Of a stretch of 64,000 nt of DNA, positions 43,997 through 52,189 are shown piece by piece. Positions within the stretch are counted from its first letter, which is position 1; the number at the start of each line of letters is the position of its first letter. This DNA is from Paenibacillus endoradicis (GTDB lineage Bacteria > Bacillota > Bacilli > Paenibacillales > Paenibacillaceae). The notes beneath the pieces were generated by a model, which saw nothing but the letters and a program-made list of their open reading frames with translations, did not search any database and was not told the origin of the DNA. The stretch covers positions 62,001 through 126,000 of the forward strand of contig NZ_JANQBB010000002.1 of NCBI RefSeq assembly GCF_024721975.1, written 5' to 3'. A program made the position numbers and the translations under genes.

Positions 43997-44902
43997 TTAA
44001 TTTGAAAAATGACCAACTTGATTTATATGTTGAAGCAGTATGTCATCAAGCTCTAAAAGCTGCTTCGTATGAACTTTAATCCCATTTTCCAAAAACCATT
44101 GCTCTGCTTCCCAAGCTTTTGAGATCATCACTTCAAGATGTTGACCGCTATTATTTTTATGCGACACATAGCCAGGAACATGCCTTATATCGCCTAGTTG
44201 CTTATCGCTACTTTCCACAAAATACGTTGCCCAACTTCGAAGCAATTCGTCTTTCTCATAAAAGCCCAGTATTTTACCATTATACTGGAATATAATGTAA
44301 TCTGCTAATCTTTTAACTTCATCTACAATATGAGTAGCCATTAAAATAGTCTTATTGCCTGACTCCATATATTGATGTAAAGTCTCTATCATCGATTTCC
44401 AAGCAATCGGATCAAGTCCCGATGAAGGTTCATCTAGTATTAATAGATCTGGCTGATGCGATAATGCTAGACAGAGATCAAACTTACGTCTCGTTCCTTT
44501 CGACATCTTTTTCAATGGAATATCATCTCTTGTATTGAGCAGTGACAATAATCCTTGATACGTTGTTTCATTCCAATTCCGATACCATTTCGAGTTAAAT
44601 TTAGCTTTATCTGAGCCTCGCATGTATGCGTCATAGGTAGAGGGTAGCTCACGAACATAACCAATTCTTTGCTTTAATTCATCATCATTCTCTAGTCCGA
44701 GCTGATGATCAAAAATCGTGATGTTCCCTTTGCTAGGTTTCATAAAGTTCATCAAGCAATTGAATAGTGTGCTTTTTCCTGATCCATTCGGACCAACAAT
44801 TGCCGTGACATACCCTTCAGGAATAGATAATTGTAGTGGACCCAGCGTAAATCTATCTCTCATCACTTTCATATCGGCAACGACAATCGCTTGTTTCTCC
44901 AT
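43997..44902 (-). CDS. ABC transporter ATP-binding protein, YtrB-like
   Basis: A 301-residue ATPase with Walker A GPNGSGKST, signature MSKGTRRKF, Walker B LLILDEPSSGLDP and switch His in MATHIVDE. The C-terminal part (about 215-301) is specific to the GntR-linked YtrB/BcrA-type group. TAGGAGG is six bases before ATG 44902, making the longer frame from 44929 unlikely. It follows the GntR regulator, as in the ytr operon of B. subtilis, and probably powers the ABC-2 permease at 45394-46113. Confidence 0.9.
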   Translation of the reverse strand: MEKQAIVVADMKVMRDRFTLGPLQLSIPEGYVTAIVGPNGSGKSTLFNCLMNFMKPSKGNITIFDHQLGLENDDELKQRIGYVRELPSTYDAYMRGSDKAKFNSKWYRNWNETTYQGLLSLLNTRDDIPLKKMSKGTRRKFDLCLALSHQPDLLILDEPSSGLDPIAWKSMIETLHQYMESGNKTILMATHIVDEVKRLADYIIFQYNGKILGFYEKDELLRSWATYFVESSDKQLGDIRHVPGYVSHKNNSGQHLEVMISKAWEAEQWFLENGIKVHTKQLLELDDILLQHINQVGHFSN

Positions 44903-44981
44903 CTCTATCCTCCTAAAACTTTTCATCACTACTTCGAGTAACTACCTTGAAATGAAAAGTTACATCGGAAGCATAAAATTT

Positions 44982-45368
44982 TTATAACTCATACTTTTGA
45001 ATACGTTCCATCAGTAATTGTTCTAGTTCATCCTTGGAGCATTGCACACGCCTCGCTGCTTCTATAAGTTGATCAATCGCTTCTATCACAACGGATTGTT
45101 TCTGATCTACTCGAGATTGTTCTTCAACTAATGATACATACGTACCTGTTCCTTGCTTCGTTCGAAGTAAACCTTCAGTCTCAAGATCACTGTATACACG
45201 TTTTATAGTAATAACACTACACTTCAATTGAGAAGCTAATTCTCGTATAGACGGAAGTAGTGTACCTGCAACCAATGTCCCGCTAATGATCAATGCTCTA
45301 AGTTGTACCTCAATTTGAAAGTATAGCGGCTCTGCACTTTGCTCGTTGATTTGTATTGGAAGCCGCAT
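44982..45368 (-). CDS. YtrA-type GntR-family repressor
   Basis: A 128-residue winged-helix protein. The GntR DNA-binding domain is SAEPLYFQIEVQLRALIISGTLVAGTLLPSIRELASQLKCSVITIKRVYSDLETEGLLRTKQGTGTYV in the first 80 residues (shown here only as its recognisable start, SAEPLYFQIEVQLR, and end, GTGTYV), and the short C-terminal helix pair is typical of the YtrA subfamily, which lacks a large effector domain. It is second in the operon between permease and ATPase genes. The long palindrome at 46162-46201 upstream of the operon is its likely operator. In B. subtilis such operons respond to cell-wall antibiotics. Confidence 0.9.
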   Translation of the reverse strand: MRLPIQINEQSAEPLYFQIEVQLRALIISGTLVAGTLLPSIRELASQLKCSVITIKRVYSDLETEGLLRTKQGTGTYVSLVEEQSRVDQKQSVVIEAIDQLIEAARRVQCSKDELEQLLMERIQKYEL

Positions 45369-45393
45369 TAATATTCACCTGCTTTGAAAGTAA

Positions 45394-46113
45394 TCATATA
45401 TTTCTTTTTCTAAAATTAGGAGTAATCACCCTGTGAGCAACAAAGATTGACGCTATAATGACAAGTGGACTAATGATTATTACAATCAAAGGATGCCGTC
45501 TGGCCAGTACGTCTAGTCCCTGTAGTAAGCTATATTCACCTAACACATAGTAGAGTATTACTGTCCCGATGAGTACGAAGGGGAAACACCATGATATGAT
45601 TGAATATGTCTTGAATGAAAATACCATTTCACAACATAAGAAAGCAAAATTCATTACTAATGATATCGCTAGAAATTGTAATCCGTGTAACGCAAGAGGT
45701 ACATAATCAAACGAAACATCGGTTAATACCATCGCAATACTTATTAATCCGTAATAGAGGATAATTGACGCTATCGTGTAGAGTGTAACTCCAATAATTC
45801 TTGACCAAACAATTTGATCTTGCTTGATCGGTAACGTTCGCCAGTAGATAAGTCGCTCTCCAAGTAGATCTCGCTTCATATCACCTATTGTATAAAGATG
45901 TGTTGCTATTAATCCAATCATAGAGAAAAGAATGAGTAGCATATACTCCGTAACCAGCGAATCAAGTTCTATCCCTTCTACAACAGCACCAATAAAAGAA
46001 GTGTAACTAAATAGTGCTACATACAAAATGAAAACTATGAACGTTAGATTTTTCCATCGTGCATTTTTTATATCTTGTTGAACGAGATATCTTACTCCTT
46101 GCCAATAACTCAT
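45394..46113 (-). CDS. ABC-2 type membrane protein of the YtrA operon
   Basis: A 239-residue protein with about six hydrophobic helices (FIVFILYVALFSYTSFIG; LLILFSMIGLIATHL; IASIILYYGLISIAMVL and others). The stretch RDLLGERLIYWRTLPIKQDQIVWSR between helices is characteristic of ABC-2 permeases that pair with separate ATPases. It is the first gene of the five-gene operon and probably the partner of the YtrB-like ATPase. GGGAGG lies 8 bases upstream of the ATG. Confidence 0.75.
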   Translation of the reverse strand: MSYWQGVRYLVQQDIKNARWKNLTFIVFILYVALFSYTSFIGAVVEGIELDSLVTEYMLLILFSMIGLIATHLYTIGDMKRDLLGERLIYWRTLPIKQDQIVWSRIIGVTLYTIASIILYYGLISIAMVLTDVSFDYVPLALHGLQFLAISLVMNFAFLCCEMVFSFKTYSIISWCFPFVLIGTVILYYVLGEYSLLQGLDVLARRHPLIVIIISPLVIIASIFVAHRVITPNFRKRNI

Positions 46114-46161
46114 CGAGCTTCCTCCCTCATTGCCCTTGACTATCTTTTTATGCGAAGTTTA

Positions 46162-46201
46162 GTGTATATACTGTATATATCTATATACACAGTATATACA
46201 C
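46162..46201. promoter_or_regulatory. Long palindrome, candidate YtrA/GntR operator
   Basis: GTGTATATACTGT (46162-46174) and ACAGTATATACAC (46189-46201) form an exact 13-bp inverted repeat with a 14-bp AT-rich centre, which itself overlaps a second palindrome TGTATATA-TC-TATATACA. It sits 49 bp upstream of the first gene of the GntR-ABC operon and probably covers its promoter. Confidence 0.65.
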
Positions 46202-46296
46202 AGCAAATGAAACTGTCAACACATTTTTGTATATAATTCCCTATTAGATATCGGTACTCATTTTTGATTGAAACGGAACTGTTCACTAGAAATAAT

Positions 46297-46345
46297 AAAA
46301 GGACTATCCAGAAAGTCGAGATAGTATCGACACTCTGGATAGCCC
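46297..46345 (-). terminator. Terminator of the oxidoreductase-AraC operon
   Basis: Arms with CTATCCAGA/TCTGGATAG and GTCGA/TCGAC pair around a 7-base loop, followed on the minus strand by TCCTTTTATTATT. It lies 110 bp after the last oxidoreductase stop. Confidence 0.75.
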
Positions 46346-46454
46346 CACACGGTTGAACTCACTCACCTGATGTGAAAGACACCAAATATTATTTCAAAAT
46401 TCGTAGATTCTAATTCTAGTCACTGAATCCAAATACGATTGGATAGACTACAGC

Positions 46455-47537
46455 TTAGCTCATATATACTGCTTTTCCAGTACGTGCCGATTCGTATATT
46501 GCTTCTAAAATTTCAGACACAACGCAAGCCTGTTCTGGCGTTACAACTGGATCCTTATCTTGATCGATTGCCTCAATCCATCTTCGCGCTTCAACGTCAG
46601 AATCACTATCTGATTGACCTTCATAAAACGCTACTCCACCTGCACTCAAATCAATCTCAGTCGTATAAAGACGACTTAGCTTTTCACCATTAATGCGAAG
46701 GCCATCTTTCATATCTGCTCCCGCCTCGGTACCGCTCAAGCTGCACTTAGCCTCATCGATATCAAGTGAATTCAACGCCCAGCTAGATTCAAGCATAATG
46801 GTAGCACCGTTTTCCATAACAATCATGCCAAATGCAGAGTCTTCAACTGTAAATTGTTTCGGGTCCCATGGTCCCCATGCATTTGCAGCATTTTCTCTTT
46901 GAGAAAGCTCATGATACTTCGTACCAAGTACAACCTTCGGTTTGTAGTTGTCCATAAGCCATAATGTCAAATCAAGTGCATGTGTACCAATATCAATTAA
47001 CGGGCCGCCACCTTGCTTCTCTTCATCAAGAAATACTCCCCATGTCGGAACTGCTCTTCTACGGATAGCATGAGCTTTGCCTAAATAAATATGACCTAGT
47101 TCTCCTGCTTCACAAAGTTGCTTCAAATATAAACTATCTTGACGGTATCGATTGTTATATCCAATCGTAAGCTTTTTACCTGTTCTTTTCGCAGCTTCAA
47201 CCATTCTTCTTGCATCTGCCGCAGTCTTAGCCATCGGTTTTTCACACATCACATGCTTATCTGCCTCTAGCGCAGCAATTGATATGTCAGCGTGCGAATC
47301 ATTCGGTGTTAGAACATGTACGATATCGATCGACTCATCCAATAATAACTCCGTGTAATCCGAATACACTTTTGCTTGATCGCTGCCATACTTCTGAGCC
47401 GCCTCTTCAGCACGACTCAATACAACATCGCAAAAAGCAACAAGTTCTACATTTTCTAATTTACTCAAACTCGGTAAGTGCTTTCCATTTGCAATTCCGC
47501 CACAGCCAATAATACCAATACGATATACTTTACTCAT
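46455..47537 (-). CDS. Gfo/Idh/MocA-family oxidoreductase
   Basis: A 360-residue NAD(P)-dependent sugar oxidoreductase. The N-terminal Rossmann fold has GIIGCGGIANGKHLPSL, and ECKPMA-like MCEKPMAKT near residue 98 carries the catalytic-type Lys. The C-terminal alpha/beta domain contains GGGPLIDIGTHALDLTLWLM, whose His and Asp fit the family active site. It is the last gene of a three-gene operon with another member and an AraC regulator. The substrate is probably a sugar or inositol; it is not assignable from sequence. Confidence 0.92.
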   Translation of the reverse strand: MSKVYRIGIIGCGGIANGKHLPSLSKLENVELVAFCDVVLSRAEEAAQKYGSDQAKVYSDYTELLLDESIDIVHVLTPNDSHADISIAALEADKHVMCEKPMAKTAADARRMVEAAKRTGKKLTIGYNNRYRQDSLYLKQLCEAGELGHIYLGKAHAIRRRAVPTWGVFLDEEKQGGGPLIDIGTHALDLTLWLMDNYKPKVVLGTKYHELSQRENAANAWGPWDPKQFTVEDSAFGMIVMENGATIMLESSWALNSLDIDEAKCSLSGTEAGADMKDGLRINGEKLSRLYTTEIDLSAGGVAFYEGQSDSDSDVEARRWIEAIDQDKDPVVTPEQACVVSEILEAIYESARTGKAVYMS

Positions 47538-47560
47538 CTATATACACCTCAATTTTCATT

Positions 47561-48493
47561 TTATTTTATTTGCTGCGCCCTTCTGTATGCCGCTGGTGTC
47601 ATTCCCTTGCATTTACGAAATACAACATGCAAATAGGAGGAGTTTGAGAAGCCTTCTGATTGAGCAATTTGTTCAATCGATAAGTCACTTTCCTCAAGTT
47701 TCAGGCAGACCGCCTGCATTCTTATATCCTCCAATACTCTACTAAAAGGCATTTGAGGATCACAATGCTTGAATACTCTTTGTAATTGTCTTGAACTAAT
47801 ATTTAGCTTTTCAGCAACGTTTTCCAGCGTTAAGTTGGCCGAATAATTCGCCTCTATATATTGAATTGCGTATTGGTAACGATGTGCAACCATATCCCGA
47901 CTCGGAGCTTCTATTCCCACTTTACCAGAATCGTAGGCTCTGACCGATTTTAATAGAATACTGATTACTAGCTGCCTAATTGAAGTATAATATCCTGTGC
48001 TTTTGGCATCACACACTTTATATGCTTCCATGAAGCACTCCATAGCCTGGTGACTGTCATAAGTTGGAATAAGCGGGAGCTGGCTTAGCTTTTCTATGCA
48101 CTGTTTAGCCTCAGCTGCCTCAAACGGATCAATGTCACTTCTGAATTTATTCATGATATCCACATGTAGGCAAAACTCATCCATTGCTTCCTTGGTATCC
48201 GCCTCCTGATAATGCATCACACCTGGTCCAGTTAAATAAAACATACCTTCAGATAGCTTAAACGTTTGATCCTCTAGAATAACCTTGCCTTTACCTCTAG
48301 GAATAAAATGAAATTCATATTCCGAATGATTATGAAAATCAATGTATTTTCCTGCAGGAAATGAAGTTAAATGGAATCTTAATACACGGATCTCATAATG
48401 ACCCCAAGGAATGGAAATATCCAGCCTCTCCAAAATATCACTTTTCTCGATTATTTCAGTTAAAGAAGTAACTTTCAATTCCAATCCCTCCAA
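47561..48493 (-). CDS. AraC-family regulator with cupin domain
   Basis: A 310-residue regulator. N-terminal cupin motif NHSEYEFHFIPRGKGKVILEDQ, then the AraC domain at the C-terminus (ANLTLENVAEKLNISSRQLQRVFKH and LSIEQIAQSEGFSNSSYLHVVFRKCKG). It lies between two Gfo/Idh/MocA genes, 18 and 23 bp from them, so it is co-transcribed and probably controls them in response to a sugar. Confidence 0.92.
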   Translation of the reverse strand: MEGLELKVTSLTEIIEKSDILERLDISIPWGHYEIRVLRFHLTSFPAGKYIDFHNHSEYEFHFIPRGKGKVILEDQTFKLSEGMFYLTGPGVMHYQEADTKEAMDEFCLHVDIMNKFRSDIDPFEAAEAKQCIEKLSQLPLIPTYDSHQAMECFMEAYKVCDAKSTGYYTSIRQLVISILLKSVRAYDSGKVGIEAPSRDMVAHRYQYAIQYIEANYSANLTLENVAEKLNISSRQLQRVFKHCDPQMPFSRVLEDIRMQAVCLKLEESDLSIEQIAQSEGFSNSSYLHVVFRKCKGMTPAAYRRAQQIK

Positions 48494-48511
48494 TCACTAT
48501 GATAATTAATT

Positions 48512-49501
48512 CTATATCGAGATGACGTTTCCTTCGCTCGCAGAACGATTGGCAGCTTCGATCAAGCGGGTAAGCTCGACAGCAATTTCTATATTTTCTA
48601 CAGCAAGTGTATTTTGTTGAATATGACTAACCCACTGGTCAAATGAACTTTCTCTATTTTCCGGTATCGGAACCTCTAGCCAACCTGCACCAGAATCCGC
48701 AGCTTTATTTGATCTAAGCAAAATTTTCTCTTCTGGTGTACCATATAATAGCGTACCTTCAGTGCCATGAACTTCTATTGAAAATGGCGAATGACTATTA
48801 ACAAATCCGGCTTCCACTATTCCAATAGCACCGGACTCTGTATACAAAGTCGCGACAGCATTGTCTTCAACCTCTTTACCTGTTATATGACCAAAGTTTG
48901 CGCTCACCGCTGTAACTGGCTGATCCAAAAATAATCTGGTCAAATACATCGGATGGCAGCCAAGATCAATTAAAGCTCCACCTCCACATTGCTTCAAATT
49001 GAAAAAATGGTCCGGTAGCCATCCTGCAATCGCTCCATTGTGGGAAAGACGAACTCTAACATAAGTAATAACACCGAGATGACCTTCATGCAAAACCTTT
49101 TGGATTGCTTGCGTATAGCCATCATTCAACCGAGGTAAAGAAACGGTCAACTTCACACTACTATTATCAACTTCCTTAATGATATCATTCACTTCTTGCA
49201 CGGTAGGTGCAATGACCTTTTCAGTAAATATATGCTTGCCTGCTTGCGCAGCAGCAATGATCAGTTTCTGATGAATATTTGTCGGTGCATCTACAATAAT
49301 TGCATCAAGCCCTTCAACTGCCAGCATATCCGCGAACTCTTCAAAATAAGGGACATTGAGCTGCTCTGCTGCTTTTCTTCCCCGTTCAGGATCTTCATCC
49401 CATACTGCGGCAATAACTGTATCTTGATGCTGCTGGGCTTGTTTTGTATAATCCCAAGCATGAACATGCCAAAAGCTTGCTTTACCTATTTTTATACTCA
49501 A
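48512..49501 (-). CDS. Gfo/Idh/MocA-family oxidoreductase
   Basis: A 329-residue oxidoreductase, first gene of the operon. The Rossmann part is atypical at the very start (KIGKASFWHVHAWDYTKQAQ, in place of the usual GxGxxG), then AVWDEDPERGRKAAEQL and FTEKVIAPTVQE with the catalytic-type Lys. GGGALIDLGCHPMYLTRLFL is the C-terminal domain signature. No ATG is suitable; TTG 49501 has GGAGG eight bases upstream, while TTG 49507 is only two bases from it. Loss of the glycine motif may change cofactor binding. Substrate unknown. Confidence 0.9.
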   Translation of the reverse strand: MSIKIGKASFWHVHAWDYTKQAQQHQDTVIAAVWDEDPERGRKAAEQLNVPYFEEFADMLAVEGLDAIIVDAPTNIHQKLIIAAAQAGKHIFTEKVIAPTVQEVNDIIKEVDNSSVKLTVSLPRLNDGYTQAIQKVLHEGHLGVITYVRVRLSHNGAIAGWLPDHFFNLKQCGGGALIDLGCHPMYLTRLFLDQPVTAVSANFGHITGKEVEDNAVATLYTESGAIGIVEAGFVNSHSPFSIEVHGTEGTLLYGTPEEKILLRSNKAADSGAGWLEVPIPENRESSFDQWVSHIQQNTLAVENIEIAVELTRLIEAANRSASEGNVISI

Positions 49502-49676
49502 TTGCAAGACCTCCTACCACCTATAATATCGTGACACCTTACATATAAAAATAACATACAATTTCAGTATTTTTAATATAATGTTACGACAAATATATTT
49601 AATTTCGCGACACGATTTTCATTAGTTTGGAGAATAATTGATCGAGGATATTTATTGAAAAACAAAGCAAGAAAAC

Positions 49677-49722
49677 AAAAAAGGGACCCATCGTCATTTT
49701 AACTGACTTATTGGGTTCCCTC
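49677..49722 (-). terminator. Terminator of the cta operon
   Basis: GGGA-ACCCA and TGGGT-CCC with an inner GTCA/TGAC pairing are followed on the minus strand by TTTTTTG, 15 bp after the DUF420 stop codon. Confidence 0.75.
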
Positions 49723-49736
49723 TTGTGCTTTCTTAA

Positions 49737-50207
49737 CTATTGTTTGAATAATGCATCAATAAATGGTTGCGTATGTCCACCTGGATAAAATATGTATAGC
49801 AAGAAGTATACCGTTACACCAGTAATTGCTGTAACGAACCAAATGACTGCCGTTACTCTACCAACTTTACGATGCTTCGAATATTTCTTCTTATAGCCAA
49901 GAGTCAATGTTGTAATCCCAAAGACTGCTGCTACCGTTGCTAATACAATGTGGAAGAATAAGAAGACTAGATAAATCGTCTTCAAATTTTCAGGCCCGCC
50001 CCATGTTGTGTTACCAACAAAAATAGTTCGTGACGCATAGATAATAAAGAAGATGATCGCTGTTATTGCTGCCCAGAACATCATTTTTTGATGTTCTTCA
50101 CGCTTCTTATTCAGTATCAACTTCCAGCCTATGGCAACTAGTATCGCACTAAGTGCGATAAAGAAGGTGCTAATTGCGGGTAATATTTCAAATTCAAATG
50201 ATTCCAT
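49737..50207 (-). CDS. DUF420 membrane protein, CtaM-like oxidase maturation factor
   Basis: A 156-residue protein with four hydrophobic helices and conserved His residues (REEHQKMMFWAA, FFHIVLATVA, KYSKHRKVGRVTAVIW). DUF420 proteins (CtaM in Staphylococcus, YozB in Bacillus) are needed for maturation of haem-copper oxidases. It is the last gene of the cta cluster, 23 bp after ctaG, which supports that role here. Confidence 0.82.
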   Translation of the reverse strand: MESFEFEILPAISTFFIALSAILVAIGWKLILNKKREEHQKMMFWAAITAIIFFIIYASRTIFVGNTTWGGPENLKTIYLVFLFFHIVLATVAAVFGITTLTLGYKKKYSKHRKVGRVTAVIWFVTAITGVTVYFLLYIFYPGGHTQPFIDALFKQ

Positions 50208-50230
50208 TGATTGACCTCCCCTAGTCTATC

Positions 50231-51148
50231 TTATTTGTTATGATTCACTAACATAGCCTCTTTCAACAGTTTTGCATCAAGATCTTCTTGCTTATGTTCT
50301 TTGTTGAACCAGTCACGGAATACGAATCCGAGTAGCACACCATAAGTAACCTCTTGTACTAACTTCATAATGATTCCACCTGTTTGCTGATCTTCAACGA
50401 CAGTGAACATATTGAAAAATTGCGGACCTTCAAATTGTGCGAGTAAGTCTCTTGGATCTCCTGGTACGCAATACCCCATTGCTTGTGCCCATACTTCAGG
50501 ATCACTATAAATAGAATACAATGGTGCACTCGTGAAAATAATAAGCGCACATGCTGGAGTAAGTAACACACCGTTAGCAAAAATATAGGCCATCTTTTTC
50601 ACATGTGCAAGCTTGGCCCACTCTTTAACAGGCGTAATGACATGCCACCACATCATAAATGCCATAATCAGCATCACTACGTAGTATACACGATGCACTG
50701 TGAAATGGGTCATGACATAATCATGAACAATTGGGATATGGTAGATTGAGAATGTCATATTGAACAGTATCAGCGTAACGATCGGATGCATAAGAAATTT
50801 GAACTTTTGCCATATGGGAGCAGAAAATACTTTTTTCCAAACAAATGAGGGAATTGATGCTAATACCATCGGAGGCACGATCAAATACGAGACCGACATA
50901 TTTACCATATGGAATGAGAACATAATATGCCCTAGTAAGCTTGATGGTCCACCATTTGTTATGTAGTACAATATTGCAGCTGAAATAAATAAAGCGATTT
51001 GTCCACCTGATGCTTTCTTTTCCATTGGAAAATGTTTCTCGCGCCAAGGACCTATTATGTACAAATATGCGATAACGACTGCAATTGTAGCAAATAGAAA
51101 CATTGGACTCCAAACTGCTTGAAACTTAAAATATTGTAAGCCTAACAT
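50231..51148 (-). CDS. ctaG: Cytochrome c oxidase assembly factor CtaG (caa3 type)
   Basis: A 305-residue membrane protein with about seven helices, of the CtaG_Bacillus family required for an active caa3 oxidase and probably for copper delivery. Typical parts are FSFHMVNMSVSYLIVPPMVLASIP, HPIVTLILFNMTFSIYHIP and FMMWWHVITPVKEW. AAGGAG is 7 bases upstream of the ATG. It is separated from ctaF by a 98-bp gap with a hairpin, so it may be expressed at a lower level than the structural genes. Confidence 0.93.
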   Translation of the reverse strand: MLGLQYFKFQAVWSPMFLFATIAVVIAYLYIIGPWREKHFPMEKKASGGQIALFISAAILYYITNGGPSSLLGHIMFSFHMVNMSVSYLIVPPMVLASIPSFVWKKVFSAPIWQKFKFLMHPIVTLILFNMTFSIYHIPIVHDYVMTHFTVHRVYYVVMLIMAFMMWWHVITPVKEWAKLAHVKKMAYIFANGVLLTPACALIIFTSAPLYSIYSDPEVWAQAMGYCVPGDPRDLLAQFEGPQFFNMFTVVEDQQTGGIIMKLVQEVTYGVLLGFVFRDWFNKEHKQEDLDAKLLKEAMLVNHNK

Positions 51149-51194
51149 ATTAAAGCTCCTTTCTTATGCAAAACAACATCGCTAGCTACAAAAT

Positions 51195-51220
51195 AAGAGG
51201 GTCCAATTAAGGACCCTCTT
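51195..51220 (-). terminator. Hairpin between ctaF and ctaG
   Basis: GAGGGTCC-AATTAA-GGACCCTC with flanking A/T pairs forms a 10-bp stem, followed on the minus strand by ATTTTG. It may partly terminate or process the cta transcript after the structural subunits. Confidence 0.65.
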
Positions 51221-51246
51221 TCACTTAATTAGTTATTACTTCCATT

Positions 51247-51567
51247 CTACCATCTAGTCCAGAACAACGCCATAATAACACAAGTAAATACTACGACAAC
51301 ACCGGTCAATATCGCAATTATAGCGAAAGTGTGACCACGGTCTTTCATATGCATCCAGAATGCCATCTGAACGAATACTTGCAGTATTGCTAGTACGACT
51401 AACATGATGTAGATGAAATTGGTATTGATCTCACCCGCCATTACAAGAGCGAAAGAGATGAACGTTAACAGAATGGAAAAGATAAACGCAATAATATGCT
51501 TTTTGGAGCCTTCTGGCTTCGTCTGCTTCGCGTTCGAATGATTAGAAGTCGTTGGACTACTTGCCAT
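51247..51567 (-). CDS. ctaF: Cytochrome c oxidase subunit IV
   Basis: A 106-residue small subunit of the caa3 oxidase, with three membrane helices (HIIAFIFSILLTFISFALVM, IYIMLVVLAILQVFVQMAFWMHM, IAILTGVVVVFTCVIMALFW) and the conserved FWMHMKDRGH loop. It follows ctaE by 4 bp. Confidence 0.92.
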   Translation of the reverse strand: MASSPTTSNHSNAKQTKPEGSKKHIIAFIFSILLTFISFALVMAGEINTNFIYIMLVVLAILQVFVQMAFWMHMKDRGHTFAIIAILTGVVVVFTCVIMALFWTRW

Positions 51568-51571
51568 TTTA

Positions 51572-52189
51572 TTAACCCACCTTTCCCATCAAGTAAACAA
51601 CTGTGAAAATGAATACCCAGACTACGTCGATAAAGTGCCAATACATACCGAATAGGTAAACCTTCGGTGCCGTAGTTGTATTCAATCCTCGTCTAGTCAA
51701 TTGGAAAAGAATCGATCCTGCCCATAGTAGACCGAAAGCTACGTGAGCACCATGGAATCCAACCAATGTATAGAACGATGTACTGAATGCACTAGCTGAG
51801 AATGTATGACCTTCATGTGCGTAATGAATGAACTCATAAATTTCCAATCCTAGGAAACCTAGTCCGAGAATCATCGTAATAATTAACCAATTAATTAAAG
51901 CTTTTTTGTTGTGCGCATGCATCGCTTGAAGTGCAAATACACTAGTCAAGCTTGAAGTAAGTAGTAGAGCAGTTGCAAGCGCTACTAAGCCGAAGCTGAA
52001 TAGTTCATTACCAGACACACCACCATTAATTTCATGACGAAGTGTTAAGTATGCCGCAAATAGCGTACCGAATAATACGGTTTCACCACCAAGGAATAAC
52101 CAGAAGCCAGTAATCTTATTACGACCTTCGAGCGTAGCTCTTTCTGGCTCATGAGGTAGATGATCGTCTACATGTGAATGTGCACTCAT
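51572..52189 (-). CDS. ctaE: Cytochrome c oxidase subunit III
   Basis: A 205-residue subunit with five membrane helices, which stabilises the oxidase core. GFWLFLGGETVLFGTLFAAYL, FYTLVGFHGAHVAFGLLW and YWHFIDVVWVFIFTVVYL are family hallmarks. Its start overlaps the ctaD stop by 4 nt, so translation is coupled. Confidence 0.95.
   Translation of the reverse strand: MSAHSHVDDHLPHEPERATLEGRNKITGFWLFLGGETVLFGTLFAAYLTLRHEINGGVSGNELFSFGLVALATALLLTSSLTSVFALQAMHAHNKKALINWLIITMILGLGFLGLEIYEFIHYAHEGHTFSASAFSTSFYTLVGFHGAHVAFGLLWAGSILFQLTRRGLNTTTAPKVYLFGMYWHFIDVVWVFIFTVVYLMGKVG

Noticed and set aside
50721..51113. Open frame overlapping ctaG in another frame
   Set aside because: It lies wholly inside ctaG, has no ribosome site and no family features, so it is a chance frame. 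The same holds for the many other long frames opposite the large SLH genes.
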